Under the pieces are notes generated by a model. The model saw nothing but the letters and a program-made list of their open reading frames with translations, made no database searches and was not told the DNA's origin. Below, in pieces: positions 58,801-64,000 of a DNA stretch of 64,000 nucleotides. The stretch spans positions 4,464,001-4,528,000 of the forward strand of contig NZ_CP124750.1 in NCBI RefSeq assembly GCF_029962605.1, read 5' to 3'. A program made the position numbers and the translations under genes. Each line of letters begins with the position of its first letter. The first letter of the stretch is position 1. This stretch comes from Serratia sarumanii. GTDB taxonomy: Bacteria > Pseudomonadota > Gammaproteobacteria > Enterobacterales > Enterobacteriaceae.

Positions 58801-61800
58801 CAGCGCCGCCAGCGTCTGATCCAGCGGGTAGTCACGCTCGGTGCGGTTCCAGCCATGCAGCAGCAGTTCGCGTTCCGTCTCCGGCACCACCGCCAGTGAA
58901 CACACCGGCGTTTCCGGCGCCTGCTCCAGCGCTTGCGCCAGTGAGCTCAGCGCCTGCACCATATAGTCACACACCCGCTGGGCATCGACCGTCTCGGTCA
59001 CCTGCGCCGTCAGGCCCAGCGAATCGCCGCCGTCCTCCACCGATAACACGAACGGATAGTTGGTGCGCTCTTCGGCGCTCAGCAAGCTGACACCTTCCGG
59101 CAACGCCACTGCTTCGCCGTTGTTGTGGCGATAGTTGAGCAAGGCGCTGAACAGCGGCGCCCCAGGGCTGACGCCGCTGCAGCGCTGCGCCAATGCCAGC
59201 GGCGTATGTTCATGCGCCAGCAGCCCGCTCAGCCGCACGTGCGCCTCTCTTGCCGCCGTCTCCACGCCTCGCCGATCGATGTCCAGACGCAGCGGCAACG
59301 TGTTGATAAACAACCCCAATGCCCGTTCCGCGCCTTCGCCTCCCTGCAGACGCCCCAGCAATACGGTGCCGAACACGACCGCGTCTCGCCCGCTGACGCT
59401 CGCCAGCACCTGCGCCCAGGCCAGGTGGCACAGGCTGGCCAGGCTGACGCCCAGCCGCCGCGCCTGTCGCCGCAACCGCAGGTTCAGCGCCGAAGAGAGT
59501 GCCTGGTAGCGGCAGGCGATTTGCCGCCCTTCGCCGTGCACGTCGCTCAGGCCGAACGGCAGCACCGGCTCGCTGATATCCGCCAGCATGTCGCGGAAGA
59601 AGCTTTCGTGCTCCGCCTCGCTGAGAGCCAGGCGCGCCTGCGCCACCGCATTGCGGAACGGCTGGGCAACGCCCAACTGTGCCCCACGGCCGGCGAGGAT
59701 CTCGCCGATCTCTTGCTCCATGAAGGCCAGCGTGGAGTGATCGCCAATCAGATGATGCCACTGCTGCAAGGCGCACCAGCTGCCGTCCTCCTCCTGCGTG
59801 ACGGTAAAGTTGAGCAGCGGCGCGCGGGTCAGATCCTGCCGCTGCTGCAACGGATCAAAGCTGGCCGCCAGCTGTTGCCAAATCGGGCCGTCAGCCGGAT
59901 CGAAACGCCGCTCGCTCAGCGCCAGCTCAGCCTTGCGCCACACCACCTGCACCGGCGAGGACATGCCCTGCGTGATGAACGCAGTACGCAGAATGTCATG
60001 GCGATCGATCACCTGCTGCATCGCCGCCAGCCAGGCGTCCAGGCGCGCACGGCTGTCGAAACGCAGCACCGCGGACAACTGGTACGGGTCACCCCGTTCC
60101 GCCAGCAGATGGTGGAACAAAATCCCCTCCTGCAGCGGCGACAAGGCGTAGATGTCCTGTACGTTGGCCACGCCGCCCGGCACCTGCGCCACCACCGCGT
60201 CGATCTCCGGCTGGCTCAGCATCGCCAGCGGCAACATCTCCGGCGTAATGGAAGCCCCGCCCGGTAAAATCCGGTTTTCCGGTATGTCGACCTCACCTTG
60301 CGCGCTCATCGCCTGCGCCAGCGCCGACAGCGTCGGCGTTGAGAACAGCGTCTGCACGTTCGCTCCCCAACCGGCGCGCCGCAGCTGAGCCATCAACTTC
60401 ACCGCCAGCAGCGAGTGCCCTCCTAGTTCGAAGAAGTTATCGTGGCGCCCGACCCGCTCCACGTTCAGCAGCTCGCGCCAGATCGCCGCCAGCAGCGTTT
60501 CGTGTTCACCCTGCGGCACTTCGTACGCTGCCTGGCTCTGCGCCCCCTGCGGCTCCGGCAACGCCCGACGATCCAGCTTGCCGTTCGGCGACAGCGGCAA
60601 CGCCGCCACCACCACCCAGGCCGACGGCACCATATAGTCCGGCAGCGCCGCGCTCACATGCTGCCGCAGCGCGCCCGCCAGCGTTTCTTCCGCCACGTCC
60701 GCGGCCGGCACCACCCACGCCACCAGCCGTTTGTCGTCGCCCACCGCCCGTGCATCCACCACCGCTTCGCGCACCGCCGGGTGCGTCGCCAGCGCCGCCT
60801 CTATCTCGCCGCATTCGATGCGGAAGCCGCGGATTTTTACCTGCTGATCGTTGCGCCCCAGGTACTCGATGTCGCCGTTCGCCAGATAACGCGCCACGTC
60901 GCCGGTGCGGTACATCCGCCCGCCCGGCGCGAACGGATCGCTCAAGAAGCGCTCCGCCGTCAGTTCAGGCCGGTTCAGGTAGCCCCGCGCCACCTGCACC
61001 CCGCCGATATACAGCTCGCCCACCGCCCCCAGCGGCACCGGCTGCCCGCGCTCGTCCAGCAGGTAGATGCGCGTGTTGGCGATCGGCCGCCCGATCGGCA
61101 CCGACGCCCGCTCCGCCTCCCGCGAACAGTGCCAGGCGGTCACGTCCACCGCCGCCTCCGTCGGCCCATACAGGTTATGCAACTCCGCCTGCGGCAGCCG
61201 GCGGTAAAACTCCGCCACCAGCGCCGCCGGCAGCGCTTCCCCGCTGCACATCACCCGCACCACCTGGCCGCAGCGCGTCGCCGCCTGCCCGTCCGCCAGG
61301 AAGCTTTGCAGCATCGACGGCACGAAGTGCAGCGTGGTGACGCCATACTGTTCGATGGCGCGGCTCAGGTAATCCGGATCCTTGTGCCCTTCCGGCTTCG
61401 CCATCACCAGACGCGCGCCGACCATCAGCGGCCAGAAGAACTCCCACACCGAGACGTCGAAGCCGAACGGCGTTTTTTGCAGCACCGTGTCCGCCGCCGT
61501 CAGGCCGTAGGCTTCCTGCATCCACACCAGCCGGTTGACCACCCCGCGGTGTTCGTTCATCGCGCCCTTCGGTTTACCGGTCGAGCCCGAGGTGTAAATC
61601 ACGTACGCCAGGTGCGACGCCTGCGCGCGCGGTGCCGGGTTCTCGGCGCTCAGCGTCTCCGGCAACGCGGCCTCCAGCGCCAGCTGCGGCGTCACGGGTT
61701 CGCCCAGCGCCGCCCGGCCGGCGGCGTCCGCCAGCAGCAGCACCGGGTCGGCATCCTGCAGGATGTACTGCAGGCGTTCGCCCGGATAGGCTGGATCGAG

Positions 61801-64000
61801 CGGCACATAGGCGCCGCCGGCCTTGAGGATACCGAACAGCGCCGTCACCATGTTCAGGCCGCGTTCGGCGCACACCGCCACCCGGCTGTCCGGGCCGACG
61901 CCGCGCGCTATCAGCGCGTGCGCCAGCCGGTTGGCGCGGGCGTTCAGCTGGGCGTAGCTCAGGCTTTCCGCGCCGCTCACCAGCGCGGTGGCGTCCGGCG
62001 TGCGGCGCACCTGCTGCTCGAACAGCGCCGCCAGCGTCTGATCCAGCGGATAGTCACGCTCGGTGCGGTTCCAGCCATGCAGCAGATGCTCCCGTTCGGC
62101 GGGCGGCAACAAATCGATATGGGATACTGACCGTGGGCTATTCAGCGTCATCGCCCGCAGCGCCTGTACCAGGTAAACGCCGTAGCGTTCGGCGGTGGCG
62201 CGATCGAACAATGCCGTGGCGAAGTTCAGCGTACCGCTGATGCCTTCGCCGGTATCGGCCAGATCGAGCGTCAGATCAAACTTCGCCGCGCTGTATTCCA
62301 GCCCGGCCAGCTCGGCCTGCAGCCCAGGCAGCGGAATATCGCGCACCGAGCCGTCCTGCCAGGCCAACATCACCTGGAACAGCGGGGTATAGCCCAGGTG
62401 GCGCGGCGGATTGACCAGCTCCACCACCTGCTCGAACGGCAGATCGCGATTTTCCTGCGCCGTCAGCACCGTGTGGCGGATCCGCGCGATCAGCGTCGGC
62501 AGATCCGGATCGTCGCGAAGATCGATGCGCAGCGCCAGCGTGCTGACGAAGAAGCCGACCAGCGATTCGGTTTCCAGCCGGCCACGGTTGGCCTCCGGCG
62601 TGCCGATCACCAGCTCCTGCTGCCCGGCCATGCGCGCCAGCACCAGGCTCCAGGCCGCCAGCACCGTCATGAACAGCGTGCCGCCATGCTGCCGGCTGAA
62701 CTGCCGCAGCGCCTGCGTCAACTCGGCGTCGATCGCGATCGGCACCTCCCCGCCGCTGAAAGACTGCACCGTCGGACGCGGCCGGTCGGTCGGCAGCGTC
62801 AGCAGCGCCGGCGCACCGCTCAGCGTTTCGCGCCAGTATTGCGCCTGCGCCGCCAACCGCTCCGGCGTCAGATAGCGACGCTGCCAGGCGGCGTAATCCG
62901 GGTATTGCAGCGTCAGCGGCGGCAGCGGATCGGCATCGCCGCGACGCAAAGCACCGTACAACGCCCCCAGTTCACGCAGCAGAATGCCGGTCGACCAACC
63001 GTCGGAGACGATGTGATGACAGGTGAGCAGGAACAGGTGCTCCTCATCCGCCAGGCGGATCAGCGCGGCGCGCACCAGCGGCCCCTGCGTCAAATCAAAC
63101 GGTTGAGTGGCCGCCTGACGGCACAGCGTGTCGGCTTGCGCGGGGTGACGTCGCAGATCGTGGAACGCAAGCGGCAGCCCGTTTGCCGGCAAAATCTGCA
63201 CCTGTGGCCGATCTTCCCGGGTGATGAACCGGCTACGCAGCGATTCGTGACGCGCATAGAGCGCATCCAGACTATGTTGCAGCGCCTGCCGGTCCAACCG
63301 GCCGTGCAGCCGCAGCGCCAGAGGGATATGGTAGGTTTCGCTCATCCCTTCCAACTGGGTCAGGAACCACAGGCGTTGCTGGGCGAACGACAGGGGCAAT
63401 TCGCCGTCGCGCGCCACCGGCAGTATCGGCTGCGGTTCCTGAGCCGGCGCAACTTCCAGCGCCTGCGCCAGCACGTGCAGTACCGGGCTGGCGAACAGCG
63501 CCTGCAACGGTAACTGCCATCCGGCCTGTTGCACGCGGTTAGCCAGGCGCACCGCCATCAGCGAATGCCCGCCCAGTTCGAAGAAGTGGTCATAGCGACC
63601 GACGCGCTCTACGCCCAGCAGCTCGCGCCAGATAGCCGCCAGCAGGTTTTCCGCCTCGCCCTGCGGCGGCGCATAGGCTTCACGCACATAGGCGTCGACC
63701 TGCGGCACCGGCAGAGCCCGCTTGTCCAATTTGCCGTTGCCGGTCAGCGGCAACGCCTCCAGCCAAACGTAAGCCACCGGCACCATATAATCCGGCAGCC
63801 GCGCCTGCAGATGCTGACGCAGCCCGGTCGCCAGCGTAGCGCGTTCGGCTTCCGGTGCCGGAACCACCCACGCCACCAGTCGCTTGCCCCCGTCGCCATC
63901 GTCAATCGCGTCCACGGCTACGCTGCGCACGCGCGGATCGGTACTCAGCTGAGCCTCCACCTCGCCGCATTCGATACGGAAACCGCGGATTTTTACCTGC
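49864..64000 (-). CDS. giant NRPS, stephensiolide/serrawettin-type lipopeptide synthetase (5' end outside window)
   Basis: One uninterrupted frame of about 4710 codons, open at base 64000. Order from the right edge: end of module 1 (A-domain tail and carrier protein), then four C-A-PCP modules, then a thioesterase. All five PCPs keep the phosphopantetheine Ser in GGHSL (63562, 60412, 57190, 54049 and 50844). Specificity residues read by eye give DVWHMSLVDK twice (Ser, close to EntF), then DALFLGAVFK and DAMFIGATFK (probably Val/Ile-like). A five-module X-Ser-Ser-aliphatic-aliphatic-TE line fits the stephensiolide synthetase (Thr-Ser-Ser-Val/Ile-Val/Ile, as I recall). No epimerase, MbtH or PPTase gene is in view. 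The first C domain, which would show lipid initiation, lies outside. Confidence 0.93.
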   Translation of the reverse strand, partial: QVKIRGFRIECGEVEAQLSTDPRVRSVAVDAIDDGDGGKRLVAWVVPAPEAERATLATGLRQHLQARLPDYMVPVAYVWLEALPLTGNGKLDKRALPVPQVDAYVREAYAPPQGEAENLLAAIWRELLGVERVGRYDHFFELGGHSLMAVRLANRVQQAGWQLPLQALFASPVLHVLAQALEVAPAQEPQPILPVARDGELPLSFAQQRLWFLTQLEGMSETYHIPLALRLHGRLDRQALQHSLDALYARHESLRSRFITREDRPQVQILPANGLPLAFHDLRRHPAQADTLCRQAATQPFDLTQGPLVRAALIRLADEEHLFLLTCHHIVSDGWSTGILLRELGALYGALRRGDADPLPPLTLQYPDYAAWQRRYLTPERLAAQAQYWRETLSGAPALLTLPTDRPRPTVQSFSGGEVPIAIDAELTQALRQFSRQHGGTLFMTVLAAWSLVLARMAGQQELVIGTPEANRGRLETESLVGFFVSTLALRIDLRDDPDLPTLIARIRHTVLTAQENRDLPFEQVVELVNPPRHLGYTPLFQVMLAWQDGSVRDIPLPGLQAELAGLEYSAAKFDLTLDLADTGEGISGTLNFATALFDRATAERYGVYLVQALRAMTLNSPRSVSHIDLLPPAEREHLLHGWNRTERDYPLDQTLAALFEQQVRRTPDATALVSGAESLSYAQLNARANRLAHALIARGVGPDSRVAVCAERGLNMVTALFGILKAGGAYVPLDPAYPGERLQYILQDADPVLLLADAAGRAALGEPVTPQLALEAALPETLSAENPAPRAQASHLAYVIYTSGSTGKPKGAMNEHRGVVNRLVWMQEAYGLTAADTVLQKTPFGFDVSVWEFFWPLMVGARLVMAKPEGHKDPDYLSRAIEQYGVTTLHFVPSMLQSFLADGQAATRCGQVVRVMCSGEALPAALVAEFYRRLPQAELHNLYGPTEAAVDVTAWHCSREAERASVPIGRPIANTRIYLLDERGQPVPLGAVGELYIGGVQVARGYLNRPELTAERFLSDPFAPGGRMYRTGDVARYLANGDIEYLGRNDQQVKIRGFRIECGEIEAALATHPAVREAVVDARAVGDDKRLVAWVVPAADVAEETLAGALRQHVSAALPDYMVPSAWVVVAALPLSPNGKLDRRALPEPQGAQSQAAYEVPQGEHETLLAAIWRELLNVERVGRHDNFFELGGHSLLAVKLMAQLRRAGWGANVQTLFSTPTLSALAQAMSAQGEVDIPENRILPGGASITPEMLPLAMLSQPEIDAVVAQVPGGVANVQDIYALSPLQEGILFHHLLAERGDPYQLSAVLRFDSRARLDAWLAAMQQVIDRHDILRTAFITQGMSSPVQVVWRKAELALSERRFDPADGPIWQQLAASFDPLQQRQDLTRAPLLNFTVTQEEDGSWCALQQWHHLIGDHSTLAFMEQEIGEILAGRGAQLGVAQPFRNAVAQARLALSEAEHESFFRDMLADISEPVLPFGLSDVHGEGRQIACRYQALSSALNLRLRRQARRLGVSLASLCHLAWAQVLASVSGRDAVVFGTVLLGRLQGGEGAERALGLFINTLPLRLDIDRRGVETAAREAHVRLSGLLAHEHTPLALAQRCSGVSPGAPLFSALLNYRHNNGEAVALPEGVSLLSAEERTNYPFVLSVEDGGDSLGLTAQVTETVDAQRVCDYMVQALSSLAQALEQAPETPVCSLAVVPETERELLLHGWNRTERDYPLDQTLAALFEQQVHRTPDATALVSGAESLSYAQLNARANRLAHALIARGVGPDSRVAVCAERGLNMVTALFGILKAGGAYVPLDPAYPGERLQYILQDADPVLLLADAAGRAALGEPATPQLALEAALPETLSAENPAPRAQASHLAYVIYTSGSTGKPKGAMNEHRGVVNRLVWMQEAYGLTAADTVLQKTPFGFDVSVWEFFWPLMVGARLVMAKPEGHKDPDYLSRAIEQYGVTTLHFVPSMLQSFLADGQAATRCGQVVRVMCSGEALPATLVAEFYRRLPQAELHNLYGPTEAAVDVTAWHCSREADRVSVPIGRPIANTRIYLLDERGQPVPLGAVGELYIGGVQVARGYLHRPELTAERFLADPFAPGGRMYRTGDVARYLANGDIEYLGRNDQQVKIRGFRIECGEIEAALATHPAVREAVVDARAVGDDKRLVAWVVPAADVAEETLAGALRQHVSASLPDYMVPSAWVVVAALPLSPNGKLDRRALPEPQGAQSQAAYEAPQGEHETLLAAIWRELLNVERVGRHDNFFELGGHSLLAVRLTNRLQQMEWQLPLQTLFANPTLLALAQQLRRTDEALPPIEAMPRGAALPLSFAQQRLWFLTQLEGLSETYHIPLALSLRGELDLPAWRQSLDALYARHEALRSRFVTVEGQPQAHILPADALPLTVHDLRGRQDAQSQARQLAQRLTEAPFDLTQGPLVRAALIRLADEEHLFLLTCHHIISDGWSTGILLRDLGALYGALRRGDADPLPSLTLQYADYAAWQRRYLTPERLAAQAQYWRETLSDAPALLTLPTDRPRPTVQSFSGGEVPIAIDAELTQALRQFSRQHGGTLFMTVLAAWSLVLTRMAGQQELVIGTPEANRGRLETESLVGFFVSTLALRIDLRDDPDLPTLIARIRHTVLTAQENRDLPFEQVVELVNPPRHLGYTPLFQVMLAWQDGSVRDISLPGLQAESAELGYQIAKYDLTLDLAERDEQISGTLNFATALFDRATAERYGVYLVQVLRAMATNATQPASHLDLLPAAERELLLYGWNRTAEVYPAQSSAHVLFEQWAQRTPDAVAVVNDRDSLSYAQLNAHANQLAHQLIAQGVRPGDRVATSLERSVSLVIAQLAILKAGAAYVPLDPHLPVARQAWIIGDSGASLILCDRDIDREIAGEIACLRVDRLRQNPTHDPAVPRAGGAPAYIMYTSGSTGTPKGVMVTHQGILRLAINNRFASFERGDRFAFAANPAFDASTLEMWGALLNGASLAIIAPEVLTEAEALAAALVRQGINVLFLTTSLFNQYAHSIAATLAQLKYLLSGGEAADPHAFARMLKEAGPVRLINAYGPTECTVFATTATIERVDPWQRLPIGRPIGNTRIYLLDEHGQPVPLGATGEIYIAGPGVALGYLNRAELTAERFLADPFNPGERMYRTGDLARYLADGNIDYLGRNDRQVKIRGFRIECGEIEARVAGHPAVREAVVDVLGEADTKRLVAWVVPEADADRQTLAVTLRQYLAGMLPEFMLPAAWVALDTLPLTPNGKLDRRALPEPQEDAYVREVYAEPEGELETLLAGIWRELLGIERVGRHDNFFELGGHSLLAVKLMAQLRRVGLSAGVQTLFTAPTLSTLAQTLVTQQEVSVPANGILPGCVAITPEMLPLAALSQPEIDAVVAQVPGGVANVQDIYALSPLQEGILFHHLLAERGDPYQLSAVLRFDSRARLDAWLAAMQQVIDRHDILRTAFITQGVSSPVQVVWRKAQLSLRELRLNPAEGEIGSRLTALFDPRRVRPDLTRAPLLSFVAAQGEEGSWCVLQQWHHLIGDHSTLAVMQEEINLILAGRGDELAKAPPFRNAVAQARLGVSKAEHERFFRTMLADIDEPSLPFGLSDVHGEGRDISTAHLALPPALNQQLRRQARRLGVSLASLCHLAWAQVLARATGRDEVVFGTVLLGRMQAGDGAERALGLFINTLPLRLDVNEVGAESAVLQAHIRLSGLLAHEHAPLALAQRCSGVAAGTPLFSALLNYRHNSGEDTALPTGVTLLDSQERTNYPFVLSVEDGGDSLGLTAQVRQPIEAQRVCGYMAQALSALAQALEQAPQTPVCELEVMPDEEYALQLCRWNHTAEAYPADTCVHELFEQQARLTPQAIALIQDAQRLSYAQLNARANRLAHRLIERGVQPGDRVAVRLARSIELVCAQLAVIKAGAAYVPIDPQLPAARQAWIADDSGACLMLTDAIGDEEIPQLTVEDREAEDHNGNPALRVSSGATAYIMYTSGSTGTPKGVMTPHQGITRLVRNNRYAAFDADDRIAFAANPAFDASTMEVWAALLNGGALVVIVPEVMMEAERLAAELQRHRITTLFLTTALFNQYVHSISGALAQLKYLISGGEKEDPGAYARLLQERGPVHLIHAYGPTETTTFATTARIERAEGEARLPIGKPIGNTRAYLLDARGRPVPMGAVGELHIGGVGVALGYLNRPELTAQRFLSDPFNPVGGGRMYRTGDLARYLPDGSLEYQGRCDQQIKLRGFRIEPGEIEVQLAASPWVREAVVQVCSTEHHPRLVAWIVPTADVDRSALQGQLRAYLSERLPEYMVPSAYVWLDALPLTANGKLDRRALPEPERAAVGTREYAAPQGETETTLARVWCELLEIGQIGRHDNFFELGGHSLLAVRLSSQLRQQGITLPVQATFNHPILAELAERIDRRTAEAPLRKAVPARSSGSRPPLFFVPTGFGDHSYVFELAKEIDETFPVYAVPWPAVEEKPATMSDMAASAVALIREVQPQGPYHLAGYSSGGVLAYAIAEQLQSAGEAVAFLGLIDTLRPVEAMHSPVQLLLNWVESTQERPDPQFCQQLAELPLPEAIAAVQRAGIKTQREEVADEAALWQQRHHYAKLVEATLVQPASLKIHLFKAKQEQVSVNSQNAQFQAYWQRIKQAGYCREDASALGWDKLLPPATVRVSQVNGDHVSMMEHPVHRRELGQHFNLALRELGQA
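49867..50700 (-). other. NRPS type I thioesterase domain
   Basis: An alpha/beta-hydrolase of about 275 residues at the protein C-terminus. The nucleophile is in GYSSGG (Ser codon 50467-50469) and the catalytic His in VNGDHVSMMEHP near 49950. It releases the product, most likely as a lactone through a side-chain or fatty-acid hydroxyl. Confidence 0.9.
50770..53930 (-). other. NRPS module 5: C(HHLIGDH type)-A(aliphatic)-PCP
   Basis: C domain about 53800-52500, again with HHLIGDH, paralogous to module 3. A domain about 52480-51000, pocket DAMFIGATFK, probably Val/Ile/Leu. PCP5 serine at 50844-50846, directly before the thioesterase. Confidence 0.82.
53570..53880. repeat. 0.3-kb direct repeat, copy 1 (module 5 C-domain start)
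   Basis: Nearly identical to 59933-60243 at an offset of 6363 bases; covers the N-terminal part of the HHLIGDH-type C domain. The rest of the two domains is similar but clearly more diverged. Confidence 0.85.
53940..57050 (-). other. NRPS module 4: C-A(aliphatic)-PCP
   Basis: C domain about 57040-55700 with HHIISDG, nearly identical to the module 2 C domain. A domain about 55690-54190, pocket DALFLGAVFK, resembling Val/Ile-type codes. PCP4 serine at 54049-54051. Confidence 0.82.
55933..56730. repeat. 0.8-kb direct repeat, copy 1 (module 4 C domain)
   Basis: Nearly identical to 62311-63108 at an offset of 6378 bases; covers the centre and HHxxxDG region of the C domain. Confidence 0.88.
57207..58862. 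repeat. 1.65-kb direct repeat, copy 1 (module 3 A domain)
   Basis: Nearly identical in sequence to 60429-62084, at a constant offset of 3222 bases. Covers the PCP3 N-terminal region through the whole A domain to the start of the preceding C domain. Confidence 0.9.
59933..60243. repeat. 0.3-kb direct repeat, copy 2 (module 3 C-domain start)
   Basis: Partner of 53570-53880; includes the linker segment between the PCP and the C domain. Confidence 0.85.
60429..62084. repeat. 1.65-kb direct repeat, copy 2 (module 2 A domain)
   Basis: Partner of 57207-58862; only scattered single-base differences were seen on reading. Sequence diverges abruptly at both ends. Confidence 0.9.
62311..63108. repeat. 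0.8-kb direct repeat, copy 2 (module 2 C domain)
   Basis: Partner of 55933-56730; few mismatches on reading (for example at 62571 and 63003-63008). Confidence 0.88.
63480..64000 (-). other. NRPS module 1 tail: A-domain C-terminus and PCP1
   Basis: The window opens inside A-domain core motif A10 (QVKIRGFRIECGE), followed by the GNGKLDKRALP lysine motif near 63720. PCP1 (FFELGGHSLM) has its phosphopantetheine serine at 63562-63564. The specificity pocket of this A domain lies outside, so residue 1 of the product cannot be read. Confidence 0.9.

Larger units (their letters stand above)
57110..60300 (-). other. NRPS module 3: C(HHLIGDH type)-A(Ser)-PCP
   Basis: C domain about 60170-58860, starting YALSPLQEGILFHHLL and carrying HHLIGDH in place of HHxxxDG near 59755, a separate C subtype. 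A domain about 58850-57340, pocket DVWHMSLVDK, predicted Ser. PCP3 serine at 57190-57192. Confidence 0.88.
60340..63440 (-). other. NRPS module 2: C-A(Ser)-PCP
   Basis: C domain about 63415-62110, starting SFAQQRLWFLTQLEG with the standard HHIVSDG catalytic motif near 63015. A domain about 62090-60560, with pocket DVWHMSLVDK, predicted Ser. PCP2 serine at 60412-60414. Its A domain is almost identical in DNA to that of module 3. Confidence 0.88.

Noticed and set aside
54682..58899. Very long plus-strand open frame (about 1400 codons) opposite the NRPS gene
   Set aside because: It lies antisense to clear NRPS domains, is rich in Arg/His/Gln as expected for a GC-rich shadow frame, and has no recognisable domain. 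The same holds for other long frames on that strand.
53570..63108. Possible tandem-repeat or CRISPR-like array
   Set aside because: The repeats are long coding domain duplications of an NRPS, not short spaced repeats.

Overview
The window looks like chromosome of a Serratia species, probably the S. marcescens group. It is GC-rich enterobacterial DNA with the conserved mre/acc/fis neighbourhood. Fis agrees residue for residue with my memory of the E. coli protein. The aaeXAB/aaeR, lpxO and lpxP genes fit, as does a five-module NRPS resembling the Serratia stephensiolide synthetase. The genus is inference from gene content; no rRNA, tRNA, CRISPR array or insertion sequence was seen.

Layout. 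(1) 1-3917, minus: a seven-gene operon of the D-glucosaminate-like ammonia-lyase type (PRD protein, SFCGS protein, DUF4312, DUF4311, DUF4310, amidohydrolase, start of a DgaE-like PLP lyase), with two membrane proteins of unknown substrate. (2) 4190-4751: rnk behind an attenuator-type leader. (3) 4789-7902, minus: a tightly overlapping operon of a flavoprotein, a formyltransferase and a TauE/SafE exporter, divergent from an AraC regulator. (4) 8973-13240: cybC, pmbA, a HigB/HigA-type toxin-antitoxin pair with a palindromic operator, darP, and a barnase/barstar pair. (5) 13521-17860: the aaeXAB efflux operon and its LysR regulator aaeR.

(6) 17851-22820: an accessory stretch between aaeR and tldD. 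It holds a zinc-ribbon plus membrane-protein operon behind a MerR-type promoter, a nucleoside hydrolase, about 600 bp of very AT-rich non-coding DNA, an orphan PglL-type O-oligosaccharyltransferase, and cdh. (7) 22907-36207, minus: tldD, a nitrilase-family amidase, yhdP, rng, maf, mreDCB and csrD. (8) 36412-46147, plus: acuI, msrPQ, aroQ, accBC, yhdT, panF, prmA, dusB and fis. (9) 46276-49815: a small periplasmic repeat protein, lpxO, lpxP and a CTP-synthase-like amidotransferase. (10) 49864-64000, minus: a very large NRPS gene, open at the right edge. It contains the end of module 1, four full modules (predicted Ser, Ser, aliphatic, aliphatic) and a terminal thioesterase.

The best candidates for something under-described are the flavoprotein/formyltransferase/TauE operon, the MerR-type promoter driving a zinc-ribbon/membrane pair, the DUF4310-4312 transporter operon, the orphan oligosaccharyltransferase, and the mosaic duplication inside the NRPS.
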